From assembly GCF_017307495.1 (NCBI RefSeq), contig NZ_JAFKHE010000021.1, positions 1 to 64,000 on the forward strand: a DNA stretch of 64,000 bases, given 5' to 3'. The notes under the pieces are model-generated. The model saw only the letters and a program-made list of their open reading frames with translations, was not told the origin of the DNA and made no database searches. Both the position numbers and the translations under genes were made by a program. This document shows, piece by piece, positions 44,532-53,498 of the stretch (within the stretch, counting starts at the first letter, position 1; each line of letters opens with the position of its first letter). The stretch is from Devosia sp. GTDB lineage: Bacteria; Pseudomonadota; Alphaproteobacteria; Rhizobiales; Devosiaceae.

Positions 44532-46406
44532 ATGGACCAGACTGCGACCGATAGGCTGAAGACGGCGCTGATCGCGCTGGCGATCGGGGGACTGGTGCTG
44601 GGGCTCGTGCTGCAGTTCTCCGGATTCCCGGACCTGGCCAGGCTGGCCTGGACCGTCGGGGTGGTGCCGGTGCTTCTCGCCCTGCTGGGCGAGATCATCG
44701 TCAGCCTGCAGCGCGGCGAGGTCGGGCTCGATATCGTGGCCGCACTGTCGATGGCCGCGGCGCTCGTTGCCGGGGAGACCCTGGCGGCGGCGGTCGTCGC
44801 CGTCATGTACTCGGGCGGCACGTTCCTCGAGAGCTTCGCTGAAGGGCGCGCCCGGCGCGAGATGCACGACCTGCTGTCGCGCGTGCCGCGCACCGCGACC
44901 CGGCATCGCGATGGCGGCCTCGAGGAGTTGCCGCTCGAAGCAGTCCGGCCGGGCGACAGGCTGCTGATCCGGCAGGGCGACGTGGTTCCGGTCGACGGCA
45001 CCGTGGCGTCCGATACCGCCTTTGTCGATACCTCGGCGCTGACCGGCGAGCCGCTGCCCGTCAGGCTCCGGCGGGACGAGGAGGCGATGAGCGGCTCGAC
45101 CAACGCTGGCGATGCGTTCGACCTGCTGGCCACCCGAAGGGCGGAGGAAAGCACCTATGCCGGCATCGTGCGGCTGGTCGAGTCGGCGCAGCGCTCCAAG
45201 GCGCCGATGTCGCGCCTGGCCGACAAGTGGTCGCTCGGCTTCCTCGCGGTCACGGTGGCGATCGCCAGCGCCGCGTGGGCCCTGACCGGCGATCCGATCC
45301 GGGCCGTGGCAGTGCTGGTCGTCGCCACCCCCTGCCCGCTCATCCTCGCCGTGCCGGTGGCACTGGTCGCCGGGCTGTCGCGGGCGGCGCATTTCGGCGT
45401 GCTGGTGAAGGGTTCATCGCCGCTCGAGACCATGGCGCGGATCAAGACCCTCGTACTGGACAAGACCGGGACGCTGACCGAAGGAAGCGCGCAGGTGGTC
45501 TCGATCGACCGCCACCTCGAGCTGCCGGAAGCCGAGATCCTGCGCCTCGCGGCCTCCCTCGACCAGGTGTCCAAGCATCCGGTGGCCCAGGCGATCGTCG
45601 CGACCGCAAGGGACCGCGACCTCATCCTGACCGTGCCCCAGCAGGTCGTCGAGGTTCCCGGGGACGGCGTCGAGGGCATGGTCGGGAATACGCACGTCAT
45701 CGTGGGCGGACACCGGTTCGTGGAGCGCCGGATCGATGGCGACGGCAGCGACCATCCCGCGCTCGCGGCCGGATCGGTGCTCGTTGCCGTTGCGGTGGAT
45801 GGCCGGCTTGCCGGACACATCGTGATGAGCGATCCCCTGCGCGGCGATGCCGAGGCGGTTCTCGATGGACTGCGCCGGGAGGGCGTGAATCGCATCCTGC
45901 TCGCCACCGGCGATCGCGAGCAGGTCGCACGGGAGCTCACGGCAGGCCTCGGCCTCGACGGGATCCGGGCCGGGCTGACGCCCGACCAGAAGGTGCTGGT
46001 CGTGCTCAGCGAGCGCAAGGGCGGCCCGGTGATGATGGTCGGCGACGGGGTCAACGATGCGCCGGCCCTGGCCGCCGCCGACGTCGGGGTGGCGATGGGG
46101 GCCCGCGGCGCGGCGGCCTCGGCCGAGGCGGCCGATGTCGTCCTGCTCGTCGACGAACTGGGACGCCTCGTGGCGGGCATGGAGATTGCGCGGCGCGCGC
46201 GGCGGATCGCGGTCGAAAGCGTCGTCGTGGGGATCGGCCTGTCCGTGCTGGCCATGATCGCGGCGGCCTTCGGCTACATCACGCCCGTGCAGGGCGCGGT
46301 GTTCCAGGAAGTCATCGACGTCGCGGTGATCCTCAACGCGCTGCGGGCGCTGCGCCTCAATCCGCGCGATATCCAGGCCCGCCCGCACGCCGCCGAGGCA
46401 GAGTAG
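44532..46406 (+). CDS. P1B-type heavy-metal ATPase without metal-binding head
   Basis: The 624-residue ATPase has TGEPLPVR, the transport motif CPL in VVATPCPLILAVPVALV, DKTGTLTEGSAQV, the P1B-specific HP pair in SKHPVAQAI, and GDGVNDAPALAAADVG. No N-terminal HMA or Cys-rich domain is present, so the metal is unclear; cobalt, zinc or iron-type pumps are options. The ATG at 44532 has only a weak SD. It is the third pump of the island with an FNR box. Confidence 0.88.
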   Translation: MDQTATDRLKTALIALAIGGLVLGLVLQFSGFPDLARLAWTVGVVPVLLALLGEIIVSLQRGEVGLDIVAALSMAAALVAGETLAAAVVAVMYSGGTFLESFAEGRARREMHDLLSRVPRTATRHRDGGLEELPLEAVRPGDRLLIRQGDVVPVDGTVASDTAFVDTSALTGEPLPVRLRRDEEAMSGSTNAGDAFDLLATRRAEESTYAGIVRLVESAQRSKAPMSRLADKWSLGFLAVTVAIASAAWALTGDPIRAVAVLVVATPCPLILAVPVALVAGLSRAAHFGVLVKGSSPLETMARIKTLVLDKTGTLTEGSAQVVSIDRHLELPEAEILRLAASLDQVSKHPVAQAIVATARDRDLILTVPQQVVEVPGDGVEGMVGNTHVIVGGHRFVERRIDGDGSDHPALAAGSVLVAVAVDGRLAGHIVMSDPLRGDAEAVLDGLRREGVNRILLATGDREQVARELTAGLGLDGIRAGLTPDQKVLVVLSERKGGPVMMVGDGVNDAPALAAADVGVAMGARGAAASAEAADVVLLVDELGRLVAGMEIARRARRIAVESVVVGIGLSVLAMIAAAFGYITPVQGAVFQEVIDVAVILNALRALRLNPRDIQARPHAAEAE

Positions 46407-46433
46407 TGCCGCAGCACCGGACAGTATTGGCGT

Positions 46434-46447
46434 GTGATCCAGATCAA
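46434..46447 (+). promoter_or_regulatory. Hybrid CRP/FNR-like box for SQR-type gene
   Basis: GTGAT-CCAG-ATCAA within TGTGAT-N4-ATCAAT. The left half is CRP-like (TGTGA), the right half FNR-like. The predicted start is near 46482, with a 21-nt leader to the ATG at 46503. Confidence 0.65.
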
Positions 46448-46502
46448 TCACGCCGGATGACCTCGCCGTATTGTTGAGGCCGGCTCACAGGAGATGCTGG
46501 CG

Positions 46503-47795
46503 ATGGTGCAGGTTGTCGTACTCGGAGCAGGTCTGGGCGGCACGCTGATGGCTTACGAGCTGCGTGACGCGCTCGGCCGCGAACATGGCGTTGCCGTGGT
46601 GAACAAGGGGACCCACTACAGCTTCGTGCCCTCCAACCCGTGGGTGGCAGTGGGCTGGCGCGAACGCCAAGCCGTGGAAGTCGACCTGCGGCCGGTATTC
46701 GAGCGCCGTGGCATCGGATTTCACCCGCAGGGGGCCAGGCGGCTCAACCCGGCCGAGAAGCGCATCGAGCTCAACGACGGCTCGAGCGTTCCCTACGACT
46801 ATCTCGTCATCGCTACCGGCCCCGAGCTCGCCTTCGACGAGATCGAGGGATTTGGCCCGGCGGCGCAGACCCAGTCGGTCTGCCATATCGACCACGCGCT
46901 CGGCGCCAAGGCGGCCTTTGACCGGCTCGTGGCCAAGCCCGGACCGGTCCTTGTCGGGGCCGTCCAGGGCGCCTCCTGCTTCGGGCCGGCCTACGAATTC
47001 GCCTTCATCCTCGACAAGGCGCTGCGCGACGCCAAGGTGCGCGACCGCGTGCCGATGACCTTCGTCACCTCGGAACCCTATATCGGCCACCTGGGACTGG
47101 ACGGGGTCGGCGATACCAACGGGCTGCTCGAGAGCGAGATGCGCCAGCGCCATATCCACTGGATCACCAACGCCAAGGTGGACCGGTTCGAAGACGGCAA
47201 GGCCCATGTCAGCGAGATCGCCGCGGACGGCAACGTCAAGCAGGCCCACGAGATCCCGTTCGTCTATGCCATGATGCTGCCGGCCTTCCGCGGCGTCGAG
47301 GCGGTCCGCGGCATCGAGGGGCTGACCAACCCGCGCGGCTTCATCCTCGCCGACAAGTACCAGCGCAACCCGGCGTTTCCCGAGGTGTTCTCGGTCGGGG
47401 TGTGCGTCGCCATCCCGCCCCTCGGCAAGACGCCGGTCCCGGTCGGCGTGCCCAAGACCGGTTTCATGATCGAGTCGATGGTCACCGCGGTGACGCAGAA
47501 CATCGCCAGCCTCGTCGCCGGCGGGCCGGCCACGGCGGTGCCGACCTGGAACGCGATCTGCCTCGCCGATTTCGGCGATGGCGGCGTCGCCTTCGTCGCG
47601 CAACCGCAGATACCGCCACGTAACGTCAACTGGTCGAGCTCGGGCGCATGGGTGCACGCCGCCAAGATCGGCTTCGAGAAATACTTCCTGCACAAGATCC
47701 GGTCGGGGACATCCGAGCCGTTCTACGAGAAGCTGGCCCTGCAGATCCTCGGGATCGACAAGCTCAAGGCCGTGCAGCAGGACACGGCGCCATGA
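46503..47795 (+). CDS. Sulfide:quinone oxidoreductase-type flavoprotein
   Basis: The 430-residue protein has the FAD-binding start VVVLGAGLGGTLMAYEL and YDYLVIATGP. Three cysteines (C127, C159 in QGASCFGPAYEF, C301 in VGVCVAIPP) match the redox-active set of SQR; the 32-residue spacing of the first two is as in known enzymes. PKTGFMIESMV is the quinone/FAD C-terminal motif. It should oxidise sulfide and pass electrons to quinone at the inner membrane. AGGAG favours the ATG at 46503 over 46494. Confidence 0.88.
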   Translation: MVQVVVLGAGLGGTLMAYELRDALGREHGVAVVNKGTHYSFVPSNPWVAVGWRERQAVEVDLRPVFERRGIGFHPQGARRLNPAEKRIELNDGSSVPYDYLVIATGPELAFDEIEGFGPAAQTQSVCHIDHALGAKAAFDRLVAKPGPVLVGAVQGASCFGPAYEFAFILDKALRDAKVRDRVPMTFVTSEPYIGHLGLDGVGDTNGLLESEMRQRHIHWITNAKVDRFEDGKAHVSEIAADGNVKQAHEIPFVYAMMLPAFRGVEAVRGIEGLTNPRGFILADKYQRNPAFPEVFSVGVCVAIPPLGKTPVPVGVPKTGFMIESMVTAVTQNIASLVAGGPATAVPTWNAICLADFGDGGVAFVAQPQIPPRNVNWSSSGAWVHAAKIGFEKYFLHKIRSGTSEPFYEKLALQILGIDKLKAVQQDTAP

Positions 47796-47822
47796 GGCCA
47801 GGGCAACGACGCCCGGCGCCGC

Positions 47823-48341
47823 CTACCGGCTGAACGGGACCGAGGCCGTGAGGATGTGGCCCGAATTGTTGAACTCGACTTCGAAGTCCACGATGATCGA
47901 GTTCGGAACCAGGGTAATGCGCGAGCCGATGCGGACGTCGTTGCCGCCGCGATCGACCTGCTTCTCGCTCAGGTCGAAGCTGATGCCCTGGCCCCGCTTC
48001 TGCCCGACGGCGAGGCCGGTGAATCCGGCATTCGAGCTCATCACCGCCATATAGTGGCGCGACGCCTCGTCAAAGGCGATGGTGCCGCTTACCGACAGGT
48101 TCATGCTCACGAGGCTGCAGCGGCCGGCATAGTTGATCTTGGCCTGCTTGCCGCGGGAGATGTTGAGCCGGCAGCGGAACGGCTCGGGCTTGTCGCCTCC
48201 GACCAGCGCCCCTGCCCCTTGCCAGCCGCCGACATAGGACAGCAGCAAGTCGAGTTCGGGCGCCGCGGCACGCGCCGGAACGGCCGCAAGGCCAGACAAG
48301 GCGGCGATAAGAAGCGCCACCAGCGAAAAGCGTTTCCACAT
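47823..48341 (-). CDS. Secreted protein of unknown function
   Basis: The 172-residue protein has a signal peptide (SLVALLIAALSGLAAVPARA). The mature part looks all-beta: LLSYVGGWQGAGAL, RCRLNISRG, SGTIAFDEASRHYM and GSRITLVPNSIIVDFEVEF, compatible with a lipocalin-like barrel. Two Cys (CRL, RCSL) could pair. It is convergent with the SQR gene (27-nt gap) and divergent from the ABC pair. I see no FNR box upstream. The start is the ATG at 48341. Confidence 0.72.
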   Translation of the reverse strand: MWKRFSLVALLIAALSGLAAVPARAAAPELDLLLSYVGGWQGAGALVGGDKPEPFRCRLNISRGKQAKINYAGRCSLVSMNLSVSGTIAFDEASRHYMAVMSSNAGFTGLAVGQKRGQGISFDLSEKQVDRGGNDVRIGSRITLVPNSIIVDFEVEFNNSGHILTASVPFSR

Positions 48342-48473
48342 TTGTTTATCCGTCTTGCGTAGCCGATGGTCGGTGATCAATCTGCAGAACCCTGACTGTC
48401 CCGGGCGCTGTCGATTCTCGCGTCCGCAGCAGTCATCCCTTGGAATCGATACTTACCGCAAGTCCCTCGCACG

Positions 48474-49208
48474 ATGCTTGACAAAAAGACCGCCACCGCA
48501 ATGCAAGGAACGGCGCCAATCATCGCTGCGACCGGCGTCGGCTATACGCTGGACGTCGCTTCGCGGCCGCTGCAGATTCTCAAGGATGTCAGCCTTCGGG
48601 TGCAGCCGGCCGAAGTGGTGGCGATCATCGGCCCGTCGGGCAGCGGCAAGACCTCGCTGCTCATGCTGCTGGCCGGACTCGAACAGCCGACGGCGGGCGA
48701 GATCGTCGTCGCCGGGCAGCGGCTGAACGATCTCGGCCAGGACGAGCTGGCCCTGTTCCGGCGCCGCAACGTGGGCATCGTGTTCCAGAGCTTCCATCTC
48801 ATTCCGTCGCTCTCGGCGCTCGACAATGTCGCCCTGGCGCTGGAGATCGCCTCGCCGCGGCTCGGGCTGGCCCAGAGCCGGGCTGCCGCGGGCGACGCGC
48901 TGAAGGCCGTGGGCCTGGGCGATCGGCTGACGCACCGGCCGTCGGCCCTGTCGGGCGGCGAGCAGCAGCGCGTCGGGCTGGCGCGCGCCATGATCGCGGA
49001 GCCCAAGCTGCTGCTGGCCGACGAGCCGACCGGCAATCTCGACCAGGCCTCGGGGGCGGTGGTGATCGACCTGATGTTCGATCTCGCCCGCACGCGCCGG
49101 ACCGCGGTGGTGCTGGTGACGCATGATGCGACGCTCGCAGCCCGGGCGGACCGGGTCTTTTCCATGACGCGCGGGGAACTGACCGAGACCACCGGGACGC
49201 ACGCCTGA
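48474..49208 (+). CDS. ABC transporter ATPase, LolD/MacB type
   Basis: The 244-residue ATPase has Walker A GPSGSGKT, the Q-loop region VGIVFQSFHLIPSLSALDN, the signature LSGGEQQR and Walker B LLLADEPTGNLD. The sequence is typical of ATPases that pair with FtsX-like permeases for lipoprotein or peptide work at the inner membrane. The stop overlaps the permease ATG (TGATG). Neither ATG 48474 nor 48501 has a strong SD. Confidence 0.92.
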   Translation: MLDKKTATAMQGTAPIIAATGVGYTLDVASRPLQILKDVSLRVQPAEVVAIIGPSGSGKTSLLMLLAGLEQPTAGEIVVAGQRLNDLGQDELALFRRRNVGIVFQSFHLIPSLSALDNVALALEIASPRLGLAQSRAAAGDALKAVGLGDRLTHRPSALSGGEQQRVGLARAMIAEPKLLLADEPTGNLDQASGAVVIDLMFDLARTRRTAVVLVTHDATLAARADRVFSMTRGELTETTGTHA

Positions 49209-51763
49209 TGCGCGGCCTGATCGCTGCCATCCATGTCGGCCTGCTGGACATGCGCGGCGACCTGCGCCGCTTCGTGCTGCTGATCGCCTGCCTCGCGGTC
49301 GGTACGGCGCTGATCGCCGGGGTCAGTTCGGTCGGGGCGAGCATCCGGCAGGCGGTCGAGGAAGATGCGGCGCTGCTGATGGGCGGCGATGTCGAAATCT
49401 CGCGCACCGACCGGGTCGCGACCGCGACCGAACTGGAGCAATTGCGCGCCTTCGGCGAGGTCACCAGCGTCGTCGACACCAATGTGCGGGCCCGCGCCAA
49501 CGACAAGGATGCCTTCGTCGACCTGATCTCGATCGGGCCAGGGTACCCGCTGCTCGGCCAGATCGGCAGTCCGGCGCTGGCGCCGGGCGATTCCGCTTAC
49601 GAGCTGCTGGGGTTGCGCGATGCCACCTTCGGCGCGCTGGTCAACCCGCTGATGCTGGACCAGCTCGGCCTCGCGGTGGGCGACCAGATCGAACTGGGCG
49701 GTACGCTGCTCGACGTCCGCGGCGTGCTGAACGGGGTGCCGGACGGAGCCGTGCGCGGCTTCCGCCTCGGGCTGCCGGTCCTCATCACCACCGATGCGCT
49801 CGCGGTACTTTCCGACCGCACCTCGCCGCTGCCCGGTCTGGGCACCTACTTCCGCTACAAGGTGCTGCTCGACAAGCTTGCGCCGGAAGCGGGGCGGGCG
49901 GCGATCGGGGAGCAGTTCGGCAAGTCCGGCTGGACCGTGCGATCGGCCCGCGAAAGCCTGGGGCCGATGGTGCACTACTATGACCTGTTCCTGCGCTTCC
50001 TGGTCATCGTCGGGCTCGCCTCGCTGCTGATCGGCGGGGTGAGCGTGTGGACGTCCATCTCGGCCTATGTGGCCGAGCGCTCCAACGTGGTGGCAGTGCT
50101 GCGCAGCATGGGGGCCACCCGGGCCCGCGTGTTCATCCATTTCTTCGCCCAGATCGCCGCACTCACCGCGATCGGCGTCGGCATCGGCGTGGCCGTGGGC
50201 GCCGGCGTGGCGCAGCTGGCGCTGCCGGTCGTGGGGCGGGCCGTGGGCATTGCACTGCCGGCCGGGATGCATGTCCTGCCGCTGCTGGTGGCGGCGGGAA
50301 TCGGCGCGGTGACGGCGTTCGCCTTCTCCTACGTACCGCTGCAGCAGGCCATGAGCATCCAGCCCGTCAGCCTGTTCCGCGCCAAGGGGCTGGCGGCGCC
50401 GCCAGTCGACTGGGGGGCGCTGCTGCGCTCGCTCAGCGTCATTCCGCTCATCCTCAGCGGCGTTGCCTTCGTGTGGCTGGCGACGGTGATGACCGACGAC
50501 TTCATGCTGGTCGCGGCGTTCACCCTGGTGGGCGCGATCGCGGTCGTGGTGTTCCGGATGTCGATCACGGCGGTCCGGCGCCTGCTGGCGCGCTCGCCCG
50601 AGCCGTCCAACCACCTGATCCGCTATGCGTTGCGCGGCATTTCCGGCCACGGGTCCGGCGCGCCGTCCGTCGTGGTCTCGGTCGGCATGGCGCTCGCCAT
50701 GCTGGTGGTGGTGCTGGTGCTGCAGGTCAACCTCGGCAATGAGTACCTGGGCGCCTCCGTCTTCGACGCCCCCACCCTCGTCGCTTCCGACCTGTTCGAG
50801 GACGAGGTCGCGACGATCGAGACCATGCAGGCGGAGGGGGACGATATCGCGGCCTTCACCACTACGCCGATGCTGCGTGGCCAACTGCTCCAGATCAACG
50901 GCAATCCGGTCACCGCGGAACAGGCGCGGGGATCGGAGGCGCTGTTCCTGCTGTCGGGCGAGGTGCCGCTGACCTACCGCCAGGCCTTGCCGGCCTCCTC
51001 CAAAGTCGTCGAGGGCAACTGGTGGGCCGACGGCTATGCCGGCCCGCCGCTGCTGTCGCTTCACGAGAGCCTCAGGTCCGGGCTGGGCCTGAAACTGGGC
51101 GACAGGCTGACCTTCGACATCTTCGGCGACCAGATCACCGCCGAGATCAGCAATTTCCGCGAGTATTCGTGGCAGGGCGGCATCGACTTCCTCGCCACCT
51201 TCTCCCCCAACGTGCTCGAGGACTATCCTTCGACGCTGCTGGCGGCGGTGACGGCGGTGCGCGGCAAGGAACAGGCGCTCGAGGCCCATCTCGCGACCGC
51301 CCTGCCCGACGTGCGCTTCATCGCCATCGGCCAGACACTGGAGCTGATCACCTCGGCGCTGACGCAGCTGTCGCTGGCCACGTCGCTGGTGGGCGGGCTC
51401 GCCGTCGGCAACGGCCTGCTGGTGCTGATCGGAAGCCTGGCCGCCGGGCAGCAGCAGCGCCAGGCCGACGCGGTCATCAACAAGGTGCTGGGGGCATCCC
51501 GGCTCGAGATCGTCGCCGTGACGGTGCTGCAATACGCGTTGATCTCGCTGTTCGCGGCGGTGATCGCGATGGCGCTGGGCGTGGCGCTGGCCCGCATCCT
51601 GACCGGCGTGCTGCTCGACGTGGAGTTCACCGTCAGTGTGCCGGTGGTGCTGGGGGTCAGCGCCTGCGCCGTGCTGCTGACGGCGCTGCTGGGTGCGCTG
51701 TCGATCCGGCGTGCCCTGTCGTCGCGGCCGGCCCTGCTGCTGCGGGCGATGGGCAACGGCTGA
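49208..51763 (+). CDS. FtsX-like ABC permease with two permease modules
   Basis: The 851-residue protein has an N-terminal helix (FVLLIACLAVGTALIAG), a periplasmic domain, three helices with an FtsX core (about 255-400), a second periplasmic domain (about 510-700) and a last trio of helices. This is the eight-to-ten-helix layout of MacB/YbbP-like transporters, here resembling YbbP. With the ATPase it probably moves lipids, lipoproteins or hydrophobic compounds out of the inner membrane leaflet. It has no FNR box of its own. Confidence 0.88.
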   Translation: MRGLIAAIHVGLLDMRGDLRRFVLLIACLAVGTALIAGVSSVGASIRQAVEEDAALLMGGDVEISRTDRVATATELEQLRAFGEVTSVVDTNVRARANDKDAFVDLISIGPGYPLLGQIGSPALAPGDSAYELLGLRDATFGALVNPLMLDQLGLAVGDQIELGGTLLDVRGVLNGVPDGAVRGFRLGLPVLITTDALAVLSDRTSPLPGLGTYFRYKVLLDKLAPEAGRAAIGEQFGKSGWTVRSARESLGPMVHYYDLFLRFLVIVGLASLLIGGVSVWTSISAYVAERSNVVAVLRSMGATRARVFIHFFAQIAALTAIGVGIGVAVGAGVAQLALPVVGRAVGIALPAGMHVLPLLVAAGIGAVTAFAFSYVPLQQAMSIQPVSLFRAKGLAAPPVDWGALLRSLSVIPLILSGVAFVWLATVMTDDFMLVAAFTLVGAIAVVVFRMSITAVRRLLARSPEPSNHLIRYALRGISGHGSGAPSVVVSVGMALAMLVVVLVLQVNLGNEYLGASVFDAPTLVASDLFEDEVATIETMQAEGDDIAAFTTTPMLRGQLLQINGNPVTAEQARGSEALFLLSGEVPLTYRQALPASSKVVEGNWWADGYAGPPLLSLHESLRSGLGLKLGDRLTFDIFGDQITAEISNFREYSWQGGIDFLATFSPNVLEDYPSTLLAAVTAVRGKEQALEAHLATALPDVRFIAIGQTLELITSALTQLSLATSLVGGLAVGNGLLVLIGSLAAGQQQRQADAVINKVLGASRLEIVAVTVLQYALISLFAAVIAMALGVALARILTGVLLDVEFTVSVPVVLGVSACAVLLTALLGALSIRRALSSRPALLLRAMGNG

Positions 51764-51786
51764 ACGGGTCGCGGGCACGCGAGGGT

Positions 51787-51800
51787 TTGACCCTGATCAA
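51787..51800 (+). promoter_or_regulatory. FNR/FixK box for hsp20 operon
   Basis: TTGAC-CCTG-ATCAA. The predicted start is near 51835, with a 23-nt leader that contains TTGGAGGA before the ATG at 51858. Confidence 0.8.
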
Positions 51801-51857
51801 AGCTGCGGCGGCCCGGCGGGCCATGATCCTCCACGCCAGTAATTGGAGGATTCAATC

Positions 51858-52376
51858 ATGGCTGAGACAGTGACCAGGCTTCCTGTGAAATCCGAAGGCA
51901 GGAAGACGACACCCGTGGCGCCGTGGCACCCTCTCGAGGATCTCCGTCGCGAGGTTGACCGGCTGTTCTCCGACTTCAACGGCGGATGGCTGAGCCCCCT
52001 GTCGACGCGCATGGCCGGCTTCGACCCGATGCGGGTCGAATGGAACGCGCCCGCGGTCGACGTGGTCGAGAAGGACAAGGCCTTCGAAATCACCGCCGAA
52101 CTGCCGGGGATCGACGCCAAGAACGTCGAGGTGACGCTGCGCAACGGCAACATCGTCATCAGGGGTGAAAAGCAGGAGGAGAAGGAGGAGAAGTCCAAGG
52201 ACTACTACCTGCAGGAGCGGCAGTTCGGCTCGTTCGAGCGCTCGTTCGCCCTGCCGGACGGCATCGACACGGACAAGATCGATGCCAGCTTCTCCAAGGG
52301 CGTGCTGACCGTTACCCTGCCCAAGTCGGCGGCGGCGCAGAAACCGGAGAAGAAGATCTCCGTGAAGGCCGCCTGA
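51858..52376 (+). CDS. Hsp20/alpha-crystallin small heat-shock protein
   Basis: The 172-residue protein has an N-terminal arm (HPLEDLRREVDRLFSDF), the alpha-crystallin domain (about 62-160: VDVVEKDKAFEITAELPGID...GSFERSFALPDGIDTDKIDASFSKGVLTVTLPK), and a short basic tail. It forms oligomers that hold unfolding proteins. It is the first gene of a probable operon with a mini membrane protein, a USP and an alcohol dehydrogenase, after an internal hairpin. Confidence 0.95.
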   Translation: MAETVTRLPVKSEGRKTTPVAPWHPLEDLRREVDRLFSDFNGGWLSPLSTRMAGFDPMRVEWNAPAVDVVEKDKAFEITAELPGIDAKNVEVTLRNGNIVIRGEKQEEKEEKSKDYYLQERQFGSFERSFALPDGIDTDKIDASFSKGVLTVTLPKSAAAQKPEKKISVKAA

Positions 52377-52382
52377 CCCCGG

Positions 52383-52412
52383 GGCTGCGGCCCCTCCCCC
52401 AGGGCCGCAGCC
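52383..52412 (+). terminator. Hairpin after hsp20
   Basis: GGCTGCGGCCC pairs with GGGCCGCAGCC (11 bp, 8-nt loop). There is no T-tract. It could stabilise or partly terminate the hsp20 transcript and so set a higher level for Hsp20 than for the downstream genes. Confidence 0.55.
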
Positions 52413-52490
52413 GCCGCATCGACGGGACGCCCCTGCCGGGCTGGATCGCGGTCCAACCCGGCCTGCCGTGCGCAACGCACATGATTGGAG

Positions 52491-52658
52491 ATGATTGAGT
52501 TGGAACGCATTCACATTACCCAGCACACCTCGCTCGGCGCGCTGTGGTTCGCCGGCTGGCTGTTCACCATCGGCTACCTCAAGCTGCAGTTCTGGATGGG
52601 CCTGCTCGGGCTGATCATCTGGCCGTATTTCCTCGGCAGCCACTTCGCGCCGCAATAG
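52491..52658 (+). CDS. Small single-helix membrane protein
   Basis: The frame codes for at most 55 residues. After a short polar start (MIELERIHITQHTS) comes a hydrophobic stretch LGALWFAGWLFTIGYL, a short break, then FWMGLLGLIIWPYFLG. One or two membrane helices are likely. GGAG sits directly before the ATG at 52491 but is ideally spaced (9 nt) for the TTG at 52500, which would give 52 residues. It lies 9 nt before the USP gene. It is in the FNR-boxed hsp20 unit; the function is unknown. Confidence 0.7.
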   Translation: MIELERIHITQHTSLGALWFAGWLFTIGYLKLQFWMGLLGLIIWPYFLGSHFAPQ

Positions 52659-52667
52659 GAGACGGCC

Positions 52668-53495
52668 GTGATCAAGGATATTGCGGTCCACCTGACCGGC
52701 TCGCCCGAGGATGCAACGCGACTGGCCCATGCGGCCGGCGTGGCGCGGGTCTTCGACGCCCATGTGACGGGCCTGCAGCTGCATGAGCTGCCGGAACTGC
52801 TGGCCATCACCGACCCGAGCGGATCGGAGTTCCTGCGCCAGCTGATCGAGCAGTCGAACCAGCGGGCCCAGGCGGTCGGCGCGGTGATCGAGCGCCAGTG
52901 CGACGAACTGGGCCTGCGAAACGAATTGCGCCGCCTCGATGCCTATCCCGGCCGGGCCGGACAGGTGCTCGCGGCGGCGGCGCGGCAATCCGACCTCTTC
53001 CTCGGAACCCGGCCGTACGGCGATCCCGGCAAGGCCGAGTGGATCGAGGAGACGGTGATGTTCGAGTCGGGCCGGCCCTGCCTATTCATCCCGCCTGGCT
53101 ACCCGGCAGGCGCGGAGTTCCGGAACATCCTGGTGGCCTGGAAGGACACGCGCGAGGCGGCCCGGGCGGTCGCCGACGCCCTGCCGTTCCTGCGCAAGGC
53201 CGGTTCGGTGGTGGTCGCCATCGTCGAGGAAGGCCCCGCCTCGGAACGGGAGGGCAGGGCGCCGGCAGGAGATATCGGGCGCTACCTGAGCCGGCATGGC
53301 GTCAAGGCCGAGGTGCATGTCGTCAACGGCTGGAACAAGGTTGGCGACGCCATTCTCAACGAGGGGGTGCGGACGGGCGCGCACCTGATCGTCATGGGCG
53401 CCTACGGGCATTCGCGGGTGCGGGAGTGGATCCTGGGCGGCGCGACCCGCGAGGTCCTCAGCCATGCTTCGATCCCGGTGCTGGTGGCGCACTGA
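52668..53495 (+). CDS. Universal stress protein, two-domain
   Basis: The 275-residue tandem USP starts with a GTG after TAGGAG. The first half (IKDIAVHLTGSPEDATRL) lacks the full nucleotide loop. The second (FRNILVAWKDTREAARAV) ends with GAYGHSRVREWILGGATREVL, the ATP-binding signature. It is close in sequence to the protein at 12631-13464 near its C-terminus. The alcohol dehydrogenase ATG follows 3 nt after its stop. Confidence 0.9.
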   Translation: MIKDIAVHLTGSPEDATRLAHAAGVARVFDAHVTGLQLHELPELLAITDPSGSEFLRQLIEQSNQRAQAVGAVIERQCDELGLRNELRRLDAYPGRAGQVLAAAARQSDLFLGTRPYGDPGKAEWIEETVMFESGRPCLFIPPGYPAGAEFRNILVAWKDTREAARAVADALPFLRKAGSVVVAIVEEGPASEREGRAPAGDIGRYLSRHGVKAEVHVVNGWNKVGDAILNEGVRTGAHLIVMGAYGHSRVREWILGGATREVLSHASIPVLVAH

Positions 53496-53498
53496 ACC

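Noticed and set aside
48365..48385. GGTGATCAATC before the ABC pair as an FNR box
   Set aside because: Only one half-site is present, and no matching TTGAY half lies 4 bp away.
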